NCBI GenBank assembly: GCA_034440575.1
Contig: JAOTOL010001342.1
Location: forward strand, 454,501 to 518,500
DNA from: Imbricaverruca yamaguchii
Taxonomy: Eukaryota; Arthropoda; Thecostraca; Neoverrucidae
DNA length: 64,000 nucleotides
Direction of reading: 5' to 3'
The notes under the pieces are model-generated. The model did no database searches and was not told the origin of the DNA. It saw nothing but the letters and a program-made list of their open reading frames with translations. Below are positions 54,672 to 64,000 of this stretch, one piece after another (positions within the stretch are counted from its first letter, which is position 1; each line of letters begins with the position of its first letter). The translations under genes and the position numbers were made by a program.

Positions 54672-56336
54672 ATGAAGCTGCTGGTGGCCGCCTGTCTGGT
54701 GGCGCTCGCCGTCGCCGTGCCTCTCGACTCCCGGGTCGAGGACCAGGACGAGCTGGAGATGCACGAGATGAACGCACCCACCTACCTGGAGGCTCAGGAG
54801 AAGGCTGGTCTCGGAGCCGATCGCGCCACGAGCCTGTCCCGCTCCGGTCAGGTGCTGGACCAGGCCTTCTGGAAGGACATTGCCCAGGACATCCTCAGGA
54901 CGAAGCTGGCGGATCCCGTCTACCACTACCAGGCGAAGAACGCTGTCCTCTTCATCGGTGACGGTATGTCCATCGCTACACTGGCCGCTGCCCGGAAGCT
55001 CAAGGGTCTGGCCAACGGAGCCGATGTGCCCGAGCACTCCATGCTGTCCTGGGAGACCTTCCCCTACCTGGGCCTGTCCAAGACATACAACTGTGACCGT
55101 TGGACAGCCGACTCAGCCTCCACCGCCACTGCCTACCTGACCGGCACCAAGGGTAACTTCCTGACGGTCGGTGTCGACTGCGCTGTCCTGGTCTGGAACT
55201 GTGACGCCGTCAACGAGAGTACCTCCCCCAAGTCGATCCTCCGCTACGGAGTTGAGGCCGGTAAGTGGGTCGGTCTGGTGTCCACCGCCCGCATCACTCA
55301 CGCCTCGCCCGCTGCCACCTTCGGCCACACCGCATACCGCACCTGGGAGTCGGACGCCGATTTCGAAGCCATGGCTTGGATGACCGGCCCCGTTCAGGAT
55401 TCTTGCACGAACGTCATGAAGGATCTGTCCACCCAGTTCGTTGAACGTGAAGGTATCGACATCAACGTCGCCTTCGGAGGCGGATGGGGTAAGTTTACGC
55501 CCAAGGAGGTCGAGGGCGGCGCCCGATTGGATGGCCGCGATCTGATCCAGGAGTGGAAGGACAAGCAGGCCTCTCTGGGACGCACGTATGCCTACCTCAC
55601 CACCAAGGATGAGCTCAACAACTTCGACGCCACCTCCGCCGACTACGTCCTGGGTCTGTTCAGCCGCAGCCACATGCAGTACCGCGCCTTCCAGACTCCT
55701 GATGACGCCAGCCTCACCGACATGGTGAAGAAGGCTCTGGAAATCCTGAAGCGTGGACCCAATGGCTTCGTCATGTTCGTGGAGGGCGCCAAGATCGATC
55801 ACGGTCACCACTACGGCAACGCGTACACGGCCATCGACGAGACTATCGAGCTTGAGGAGGTCGTCCAGCACGTGATGGACAACACCGACGAGACTGACAC
55901 TCTCATTGTCGTCTCCTCGGACCACTCGCACACGTTCTCCATCAACGGCTACCCGGAGCGCGGACTGGATATGTTCGGCCCTGCCTCCTTCCTCGCCGGT
56001 GGCATGCAGAAGGGTGGACCTCCGCCCAAGCTGCCCTATCCGATCATGCAGTACGCCAACGGTCCGGGCGGCAGCGAGGTCTGGTCCGAGTTCGAGGCCA
56101 AGCGGGCTCGCCTCGCCGACGTCAGTCCGACAGCCGAGTGGCGCGACCCGCACTACAAGCAGGTAGCCGGCATCTACCTGCCCAAGGAGACCCACGGCGG
56201 CGAGGATGTGGCCATCTTCGCTCGTGGCCCCGGCGCCCATCTGCTGCGTGGCAGTCTGGAGGAGAACGTCATCCATCACATCATCAACTTCGCCCTCTGC
56301 CAGGGAGAATACGCTACCATCTGCGATAAGAAGTAG
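54672..56336 (+). CDS. Secreted alkaline phosphatase, type B (unit 4)
   Basis: 554 aa from the MKLLVAACLV start. It is the most distinct B copy: Asp69 (shared with U3), His85 for Asn (VYHYQAK), Lys353 for Thr (MVKKALE, the residue found in type A) and C-terminal CDKK instead of CDTK. Catalytic Ser148 and the metal ligands are unchanged. Lys353 matching type A could reflect conversion between A and B genes or an ancestral state. A clear AATAAA follows at 56522-56527. Confidence 0.95.
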   Translation: MKLLVAACLVALAVAVPLDSRVEDQDELEMHEMNAPTYLEAQEKAGLGADRATSLSRSGQVLDQAFWKDIAQDILRTKLADPVYHYQAKNAVLFIGDGMSIATLAAARKLKGLANGADVPEHSMLSWETFPYLGLSKTYNCDRWTADSASTATAYLTGTKGNFLTVGVDCAVLVWNCDAVNESTSPKSILRYGVEAGKWVGLVSTARITHASPAATFGHTAYRTWESDADFEAMAWMTGPVQDSCTNVMKDLSTQFVEREGIDINVAFGGGWGKFTPKEVEGGARLDGRDLIQEWKDKQASLGRTYAYLTTKDELNNFDATSADYVLGLFSRSHMQYRAFQTPDDASLTDMVKKALEILKRGPNGFVMFVEGAKIDHGHHYGNAYTAIDETIELEEVVQHVMDNTDETDTLIVVSSDHSHTFSINGYPERGLDMFGPASFLAGGMQKGGPPPKLPYPIMQYANGPGGSEVWSEFEAKRARLADVSPTAEWRDPHYKQVAGIYLPKETHGGEDVAIFARGPGAHLLRGSLEENVIHHIINFALCQGEYATICDKK

Positions 56337-58000
56337 TGTTATCTTCAAAATGTGCTTCCACTGGAAGTAATCAACATTCAGTGGTATGTACGTTTAAGAT
56401 GCTCTAGATGTTTGAGTAGCTCTAGATGTTGTCCCACTACTGTTCTTAGGTCCGTTCTTGTTTGTATCGAGCGTCTAGACTATGGAGCAAGGATGCGGAT
56501 ATTTCGATGCTTATAACGAGAAATAAATGTTGGGCATGCATTTTACGATATTTCGTGTGGTTTCAACCCTGGTGTGTGAGTGTTTACGAACAATTCAAAG
56601 CACGAGTGAAGATTGATGTTACCAGGTGGTGCATTAGCATTTTCTTATCTTACATGAACACCGCTTAGGCCTTATCAGAGGGGAACATCAAAATTACATA
56701 AAACATAATACAACACAAAGTAAGTGAAAAACAGCAGCTTATTAGCATCACTATCGTAGCCATACTACATTTCCGGGTGTCCGAAACGTTTTGAACAATG
56801 TTTAGCCATGTTTTCCTGCACAATATCTAACTGGAAGTATACCAGTTTCAATTCCAGCTAAGTCGTTGCATCCACACCTGACACCATTTGTGTCGATTCA
56901 GTTCATTCTAGGACGTATGTGTATTCACAAGGCCAGGGAAATTGAGCGATGAAGCTTCACTTTTCGGTTCAACCGTGGGCGAGGAACTTCAAGCACTGGC
57001 ATGTACATGCAATAGTTGCGTAGAACTGGTTTCCGGAAACCGCAGTCTCAAAAGAAAGATAAGGGAAAGCATTGTCACAATAATTATCGTTGTCGTTCAG
57101 AGTTTTGGAATGTGCTTGCAGCTCCTTCAGCTTCACTGAGTTTACATTTCCTTGATTTAACACAATTGTCTCTTCTGTCTAGGGAACCATCCGGACACGG
57201 TGTTGATTTGGCACCTTGTGTAACACTGACCCCCAAAACTGACCTGTTACACTTCCCCACTTATTGTAGAATCCTATGAGTGGGCCACCGACCGAATTCG
57301 GCTCTATATACTCAGACGCCCCTGCATCCGGGCTGAAATAGGTAGCACATTCGCAATGCATATATGGTGTTGACTTTAGAGCCATCAGGCAACAATTTCA
57401 CTGGAGGTAATTCTACGAAGCTCTCCAAAGCAACAAAAAATAAAACTTCAGACATTATGCTGTACATGCTGAACATAAATCTACCGCTGCAGGGGTAGAA
57501 TCCCGCATACCGGTCATAGCTGTGTGAATACACAGATATGCTACAATTAAGTGTATATATATGCATATACCCATTAGGTTTACCAGAAATTCTCCTCAAC
57601 ATATTGGTGACAATCATGTCACGTCCGTCTCCTTCAGGTTTCACTCCGCTTCAGTCCGACCCGAGGCTGATTCCGCTCTGCTATACCGTTCGCCCTGCGC
57701 GAATCGCTTAACCCATGAAGTCAACCCTTGATAATAATCCCCACGTGATTTTTGGTCCTAATCAACACGGATGGCGTATTTGGGCAAATCTCCCCATGAT
57801 GTTTTCTGGAAGCGGATACGTGACGTCAACGTGTAGACGATCTCTTTGGCAAGGCCGTGCTTCGACGAAGCGCTTCCCCTCCCCGGATTGAAGCTACAGT
57901 TAAAATACCCTGAATGTAGGCGGGGTCACGCACAGATCATTCAGAGCCCCGAATATTCTCGTGTACGTCCGATGTATGAGTTCTGATTCAAAGCAGAACA
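56337..58000 (+). other. Downstream flank of type B gene (U4)
   Basis: Homologous to 12155-13800 in U1 and continuous, without the insertions seen in U2 and U3, so it is a good reference for the ancestral flank. AATAAA at 56522-56527 is a likely polyadenylation signal. No gene is seen. Confidence 0.65.
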
Positions 58001-58499
58001 TAACTGAAGTCGAGGACTCCTGCATATCTACACCTCCTGAATCAATCGGAAATAAGTAAAGATAAAGAAGTCTTTCAGAAGTACTGTTGGACACCGCAAA
58101 ACTGGGAGATGTTAACTTGGTTCCAAGTGATTCTAATTTAATCGACTATCAGCATGTATTAAGGTTCCTTAGAAGGTCTTAGAGGCCCTTGGCATGCATA
58201 TAGATGACCCCGCGCACTCGAAAGACGCTAGCGGTCTAGTTGATGCTTCAAGTGGCATACGGACGATTCGCGCCAGGAAGGAGCAAGCTGAATTTGACGG
58301 AGCCAACTGTCCACATTTAGCAAGTGCTCTGATTGCGACCGGTACTATTTTAGAGGGTCCATTCTTTTCCTGCAATGATAAGCGGCAATTTAATTTTCCT
58401 ACGGTGTGTTGGGTCACGGGCCGGCTTCGTTTCTAAGTCATCAGATTTCAACCCCTTCTCCCCTCCAGCTGGGAGTTCTCAACATTTACTTCGAACCCT
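58001..58499. other. Spacer with nothing recognised
   Basis: Short frames (58169-58436) overlap on both strands without a recognisable product. Confidence 0.4.
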
Positions 58500-58800
58500 C
58501 GGTTCGATTTTCGGTGCCCACGATTGTATTTTTTTTAAAACTCCCCGATGCGAATGTCCGAATAAGCGGGTCTCACGTGATTTATGGGGACTGAGCACAT
58601 TTTTTTCGTGCTCTCGGTGATTTCTGGTCTCTGTTGACGCGATTCGTAGTGCTTCGGAGCAATTTTGTGGGCCCGGGTTTACTTTACGTGGTCTTTGTTT
58701 AAATTGTGTGGGTATTGACTTTACTTTTTCTCGTCTGGGCACGATTATTTTAGGCCCTGGTGCCATTTTTGAGATTCATAGGTGAGCCTGATGTTTAGTT
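58500..58800. repeat. Degenerate ~20-22 bp periodic tract
   Basis: Words such as GGTGCCCACGATTGTATTTT, CGGAGCAATTTTGTGGGCCC, GGGCACGATTATTTTAGGCCC and GGTGCCATTTTTGAG recur, resembling the tract at 16200-16690. It lies between B and A flanks, as that one does. Confidence 0.5.
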
Positions 58801-58876
58801 GCATATATTTTGGCCCCATGCAAATGCTTCGGGCCTCGATAACGCTATAGGGTTTTTACGTATTTGTCTGCCTCCT

Positions 58877-59380
58877 GTGTTGCGAATGAAGAAATTGAGT
58901 CGGAAAGAATGTAAAATCAATTGTTGGCTTCACGAATGGCACACGACAACGCCCAAACACGAGATGAGCTGCCGCACGCCTCACGTCCGACAGCCACAAC
59001 ATTGCTTCCACCGGCCACACCCTCTGCCACGCAGTCAACTGCCAGCACCTCAGCGCGGCAAACGGGAGCAGGGTTTTTCGCATTGCAAACGCACACGCAT
59101 ATCAAGTTTCCATCTGCACAAACACTAGCGCCGGTGTCTCATCAGAGACATCTAGCGGAGGCTCTCTGACTATCGATATCTCTATAGCTCAGGTGCCCCA
59201 TCTGTGGAAGCCACATAGTTGGCGCTTATTTATACACCTCGTAGTTTGCAACATCCTCCCCGCCGTGCTGGGCAAAGGGATATGCCATATTCCTTCTCCA
59301 ACACAAACACAAACATGAGGATGCCAAGCAAAGACCAGCACAAATCGCAAAAACCTAACACAACCAGCCAACAGTCACAT
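58877..59380 (-). mobile_element. Possible 3' LTR of the BEL/Pao element
   Basis: On the minus strand the segment begins TGTGACTGTTGG (59380) and ends CAACACA (58877), with a TATAAATA box at 59234-59227. It lies downstream of the pol relic in the right orientation. No second LTR is in the window to confirm it, so the borders are tentative. Confidence 0.4.
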
Positions 59381-59589
59381 ATCCATAGTTATAAGTGAGT
59401 ACGCCATAATTCCGTCATTTTGCAACTGTCACGTATATTCAATTCACAGTTCGAATCGCACAATGTCATTGGGCAAGGAACATCAAACAACATTTCGCTG
59501 TACATACACAACCAGCAAGATAAAGTTTCCTTACTCCAGCACCTCTAAGTCATGTAGACGCTGCACAGGTCACGTGCTGACTCCTTCCG

Positions 59590-61880
59590 CCGTCCGAACA
59601 TCTGCAGCTCTGATTGCTCCATCAGAGCTGGATTGCAGTCGTTCAAGTTGTCCAGTTGTCCTCTCGGATGAGAACGACGGATCCAGTTCAGAGCCTACCA
59701 CGAGACTTCATTTCCTCACAGAGTGTGGCAGATTCCGTATGTAGTCGTTCTGCCAAGGATTACAGAACCTCGCCAGAAGATTCTGGCGTTGTAGTTCCCG
59801 CTCCCTCAAACTGGACGCAGAAACTTGTCCGGAATCATTATCCACGGCGATACGAACACCGGCCATCCTTCCAGAAAGAAAATTACTTGTAATCAAGGGG
59901 CGCAGTGCGTCCACGTCATCGCTGACAAACGTCAGAGGACGAGAGTTGACGTAACCCTCTACCTAAAAAAGTAATGTCTCCAGTTCTACCTTGGTGAGGA
60001 CACTCTTGCCCAACGTCTTCCTCAGCGAGCCTTTGATAATTCTGGCTAGTCGCTCCCAAAAGCCTCCCCACCAAGCCGCCTTGGGAACAATGAATTTCCA
60101 CTCCGGGCTGGATGGGCGAAGCTCGGCTACCATACGAGCAGCTGCACCTTTAAAGGTAGCAGCGTTGTCAGAGTAGATGGTTGCTGGAAGACCACGCCTG
60201 GCAACAAACCTTCTGAAAGACAACATGAAATCAGACAGCGAGAGGGACCCCTCATGACTGCACATGTATACAGACAAACGTACACCTTCTGTTTGGGCAA
60301 ACAAAACAGAGGACCACAAAAGTCCACTCCAGTGACCGAAAATGGTGGCGCCTTACTTACTCGAAGAGCCGGTAGAGGCGCCACGGCTCCGTTCAGCGCT
60401 GCTGCGTCTTGCTCTTGACAAGCCAAACAGGACCGCTTCACCATTTTGGCTGGCTCCGATGATCCAGTACTCGCACCGCAGAAATGTCAAAAGTGTATCA
60501 ACACCAGCATGTTTCAATAACTTATGCTGAAACACGATCATGAAGTCAGCGAGATGTCCCTTCGGAATCAAGATGGGACATTTTTATCCCAGTGACAGCG
60601 CCGTGTTTGCAAGTCTACTACGTACCCGCAGCAGTCCTTGAGTGTCCATGAACGGACAAAACGACAGAATCCGGGAGTTTCTGCTGAGGGCCTTGCCTTT
60701 GCTCAAGACCTGATGCTCTTCAGGGTATGCCTGGAACTGAGCCATTTTGATCAAACATACTTTGGCTTCAGTAAGCTCCGCGTAGGTCAGAATCGGTAGA
60801 CTTCGTCCGCTGCGTCCTGTAATACCAGACTTCAACCTACGAATGAACCTCAACACAGGTCCTGCTACACGGATAGCTTTCGTCAATGAGGAGAAACGTT
60901 CTACTTGAATGACTGTAGATGGGAGTCGGTGGCAACAGTTACCAGCTGACTCCCATCGACGGCAGAGCCCTCCTCTTCTTCCTCCAGTGGGACCTCCACT
61001 GACGGATTATTCGTGTAGCCCTCGCCAGACTTTTTCAACCAGTTCGGTCCTACAAACCAGAAATTGCAAGTGATCAGATCCTCAGGATATACCCCGCTGG
61101 TGATCACGTCTGCCGGGCTATCCTGCTCGGGGCAGTGAACCCAGAGAGAGAGAGAGGGATCAGTAAGGTTGTGAATCCCAATTACTCTGTTCCTTATGAA
61201 CTTCTTCCATCAGGACGGGTCACCTCGAATCCAACACAGCACGATGGTGGAATCCGTCCAGCACTTACAAGGAGTTTTAGGAAGCAGCTTCAAAGCTCTA
61301 CGCACAAAGCTGAGCAGGAGGGCTGCTAGCAAGCTACCCAATAGTTCCAACCTTGGCAAGCTGACACGCTTCAGAGGGGCGACTCTGGCACGTGCCATCA
61401 CCAAGGGTGTCACTACGCTGTCATTGCTCAGCGTCGTGCGCAGATACACTGCTGCACCAGAACCAGCCTCAGACGCATCACCGAAGGCATGAATTTCGAT
61501 GAGTGACACATTCTTCAACCCAACGTCATAGTAGCTGCGGGGCACTCGGATCTGTTTCAAACCTTCCACCCCATTCATCCATCCCAAGAATCTCTTCTGG
61601 TGTCTTCTGGAACGAGTGCATCCCAATCGAGCCCCAAACAACAGGTCTCTTGAAAGAGACGCTTCACGGTTAAGATGAAGGGCGCTAGCAAGCCCAGTGG
61701 GTCAAACAATCGCGCTATGAACCCCAGGATCACCCTCTTCGTCACTGCCACATCATGATGGCTATTACACCCTCAAGTGAGAGCACATCCTCATTAGGGT
61801 TCCACCCTACTCCCAATACCTTACAGCACTTCAGCCCACATTGACCCGATAGAATGTGTGCTTTGTCGGGTACCGCACGA
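59590..61880 (-). pseudogene. BEL/Pao retrotransposon pol relic (RT end, RNase H, integrase)
   Basis: On the minus strand the order is: end of RT / connection (LFDPLGLLAP-like, about 61740-61640); RNase H (61641-61210, with FGDASEAGSGAAVYLR and the LPRLELLG and CWTDSTIVLCWI blocks typical of Pao); a linker with LLRVRSRL; the integrase zinc-binding region with KLLKHAGVDTLLTFLR (60571-60353); the integrase core with VTGVDFCGPL and YSDNAATFKGAA (60444-59963); and the C-terminal FLSGR…SLRERE region (59914-59708). Stops and frameshifts separate the parts. Gag, protease and most of RT are missing upstream, so it is 5' truncated and inactive. Confidence 0.88.
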
Positions 61881-62670
61881 CTGTTTAAGACAATGGTTTA
61901 GTGCGGGTAAAGAAAAGTAAATTTCGGGACGCGAAGTGCTCGAAATGGAGATCCTCTAGCACAGCCGGTGGAGGGGGAGGAGGTATAGGCTACTTAGCCC
62001 CACCCCATGTTTTGCACTACTGATCACATATACCTACTCGGTGACGGTGCAATACTAATACTATATTGGGTATCATGAAAACTTCGGGATGCCTATATGG
62101 AATGCTTTTTATAATGGTTCCTTTCCCATCACCCAACACAAGTCCTCCATGTAAAGCTATGCTTGCTGGACATACAAATTACATAGGGTAGCAGATTATC
62201 GAAGAGTCGCGAATTTCTTTTGATGTCTGATATTGAAGAAGGGCTTTATCCGCATATGCACCAAGCTTAATGTAACTCTTTTGGCCCACTGTTAACTTAC
62301 GGAGCAACGGTCATCTGGTAATATTGATGCTTGTTCACACCTCGGTGACACAAAACTGATTTCATCCTTGGGCACCATGCCGGTTGGAGATCACACTGTC
62401 ATAGTCATTTGCTGATTTATTCGGCTAAGCTAAATACCAGAAGTACGGAACATTTCTCACACATCAGCTTCCTGCGTGTAATATGACTGTTGATTGGAAC
62501 GACCATTCCCATATTAAACTTGCTGCCGTACTATGAACTAACAGTAGTTCCACAGGCCCTGTAATCACATAGAACGAGTTGCAATCTAAATCAGCATTGG
62601 TGCCACCAACCTGGACTCGTTCCTATGCACACATATCTGATCCAACCTTGCAATGTCACAGAACAATGGT
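61881..62670 (-). other. Downstream flank of type A gene (U5)
   Basis: From about 61930 it is homologous to 4585-5346 and 16700-17406. AATAAA on the minus strand lies at 62421-62416. No gene is seen. Confidence 0.6.
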
Positions 62671-64000
62671 CTACTCGTCGCAGACAGTGAGGTAGTCGCC
62701 CTGGCAGAGGGCCCAGTTGATGACGTGGTGGATGTAGTTCTCCTCGACACTGCCGCGCAGCAGGTGGGCGCCGGGACCGCGAGCGAAGATGCCGACATCA
62801 TCTCCTCCATGGGTCTCCTTGGGCAGGTAGATGCCGGCAATCTGCTTGTAGTGTGGATCACGCCACTGGGCAGTCGGACCAGTCTCCATGAGACCAGTGC
62901 GTTTGGCGATATACTCCTCCTCGGTGCGGGCACCTCCGGGGCCGTTCTGGTAGGACAGGATCGAGTAAGGCAGGCTGGGGGGCGGGCCGCCCTTCTGCAT
63001 ACCGCCGGCAAGGAACGAGGCAGGGCCGAACATGTCCAGCTCACGCTGTGGGTATCCGTTGATGATGAAGGTGTGCGCGTGATCGGAGGAAACCACGATC
63101 AGAGTGTCCTCGATGTCGGTGTTGTCCACGGCGTACTGTACGACCTCCTCCAGCTCAACGGTCTCGTCGATGGCTGTGTAGGCGTTGCCGTAGTGGTGAC
63201 CGTGGTCAATCTTGGCGCCCTCCACGAACAAGACGAAGCCGTTCGGTGAGCGCTTCAGGATCTCCAGAGCCTTCTTCACCATCTCGGTGAGGCTGACGTC
63301 ATCAGGAGTCTGGAAGGCGCGGTACTGCATGTGACTGCGGCTGAACAGACCCAGGACATAGTCGGCAGAGGTAGCGTCGAAGTTGTTGAGTTCATCCTTG
63401 GTGGTGAGGTAGGCATACGTGCGTCCCAGGGAGGCCTGCTTGTCCTTCCACTCCTGGATCAGGTCACGGCCATCAAGACGGGAACCACCCTCGACCTCCT
63501 TGGGGGTGAACTTACCCCAGCCGCCACCGAAAGCGACATTGATGTCGATGCCCTCACGCTCAACGAACTGGGTGGACAGATCCTTCATGACGTTCTTGCA
63601 GGAGTCTTGTACTGGACCGGTCATCCAAGCCATGGCTTCGAAGTCGGCGTCCGACTCCCAGGTGCGGTATGCGGTGTGGCCGAAGGTGGCAGCGGGAGAG
63701 GCGTGCGTGATACGAGCGGTGGATACCACACCAGCCCACTTACCGGCCTCCACACCATAGCGGAGAATCGATTTGGGGGAAGTGTTCTCGTTCACGACGT
63801 CGCAGTTCCAGATCAGAACAGAGCAGTCAACACCGACCGTCAGGAAGTTGCCCTTGGCGCCGGTCAGGTAGGCGGTGGCGGTGGATGCGGAGTCGGCGGT
63901 CCATCGGTCACAGTTGTATGTCTTGGATAGACCTGTATAGGGGAACTTCTCCCAGGACAGCATGGTGTGCTCCGGCACATCGGCACCGTGCAGCAGACCC
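62671..64000 (-). CDS. Secreted alkaline phosphatase, type A (unit 5, partial)
   Basis: Codons 110-551 of a type A gene; the N-terminal 109 codons, including the signal peptide and the Asp95 ligand, lie beyond the right edge. Ser146, His208, Ser210, Arg221, Glu369, Asp374, His378, Asp415, His416 and His506 are present. It shares Val200 (WAGVVST) with the U3 copy, although in the rest it resembles U1/U2, a mosaic pattern. The partner B gene is expected outside the window. Confidence 0.93.
   Translation of the reverse strand, partial: GLLHGADVPEHTMLSWEKFPYTGLSKTYNCDRWTADSASTATAYLTGAKGNFLTVGVDCSVLIWNCDVVNENTSPKSILRYGVEAGKWAGVVSTARITHASPAATFGHTAYRTWESDADFEAMAWMTGPVQDSCKNVMKDLSTQFVEREGIDINVAFGGGWGKFTPKEVEGGSRLDGRDLIQEWKDKQASLGRTYAYLTTKDELNNFDATSADYVLGLFSRSHMQYRAFQTPDDVSLTEMVKKALEILKRSPNGFVLFVEGAKIDHGHHYGNAYTAIDETVELEEVVQYAVDNTDIEDTLIVVSSDHAHTFIINGYPQRELDMFGPASFLAGGMQKGGPPPSLPYSILSYQNGPGGARTEEEYIAKRTGLMETGPTAQWRDPHYKQIAGIYLPKETHGGDDVGIFARGPGAHLLRGSVEENYIHHVINWALCQGDYLTVCDE

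Noticed and set aside
58799..59128. 109-codon plus-strand frame rich in His and Pro
   Set aside because: It overlaps the candidate LTR on the opposite strand, and the frame composition looks like non-coding sequence.

Overview
The window looks like nuclear DNA of an invertebrate metazoan. The genes are eukaryotic secreted alkaline phosphatases with TATA-box promoters. Between them lie animal-type LINEs (CR1-like, Jockey-like), a BEL/Pao LTR element, an ISL2EU/Harbinger-like DNA transposon, tRNA-derived SINEs, a Penelope-like hairpin and long TA/GT microsatellites. I cannot fix the phylum from the sequence alone. The coding blocks are rich in G/C at third codon positions and the spacers are AT-rich. 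All recognised host genes are single uninterrupted ORFs. 

Layout: the window is a tandem array of a divergent two-gene unit. Type A (551 aa) and type B (554 aa) alkaline phosphatases are transcribed away from each other. U1 is A(-) 5347-7002 and B(+) 10490-12154. U2 is A(-) 17407-19062 and B(+) 25492-27156, with a 3.4 kb LINE inserted between them. U3 is inverted: B(-) 37034-38698 and A(+) 40487-42142. U4 is A(-) 48513-50168 and B(+) 54672-56336. U5 is A(-) 62671-64000, cut by the window edge. At 1290-1611 there is distal B-type 3' flank, so at least one more B gene probably lies just left of the window. Copies within a type are almost identical, while A and B differ clearly from each other. 

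The U2/U3 boundary is a large inverted duplication: B 3' flanks run inward from both sides (12155-13800-like sequence at 27157-30553 and, reversed, at 34051-37033). Its midpoint is a 3.5 kb array (30560-34050) of 20-21 bp G/C-rich repeats interleaved with about six copies of a ~120 bp module. Related, more degenerate ~20-22 bp periodic tracts occur at 16200-16690, 46300-46740 and 58500-58800. 

Mobile elements: CR1-like LINE 1612-4584 (-), with an apparently identical inverted fragment at 1-154; tRNA-like SINEs (7706, 19766, 29993, 42289, ~51600); Jockey-like LINE 20934-24308 (empty site visible in U1); RT fragments at 28584-28826 and 44530-45265; ISL2EU-like relic ~34300-36330; fold-back structures at 45594-45872 (hammerhead-like core, Penelope-type) and 51734-51941; BEL/Pao pol relic 59590-61880 with a possible LTR at 58877-59380. 

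Function: all nine enzymes keep the metal ligands and the catalytic serine where those residues are in view. All have a signal peptide (except where cut by the edge) and none has a hydrophobic C-terminal tail, so I infer secreted, soluble phosphomonoesterases made in bulk from many near-identical genes. A and B promoters share a TATA box and a CATGTG / AGGTCA combination, and B promoters also carry a conserved palindrome.
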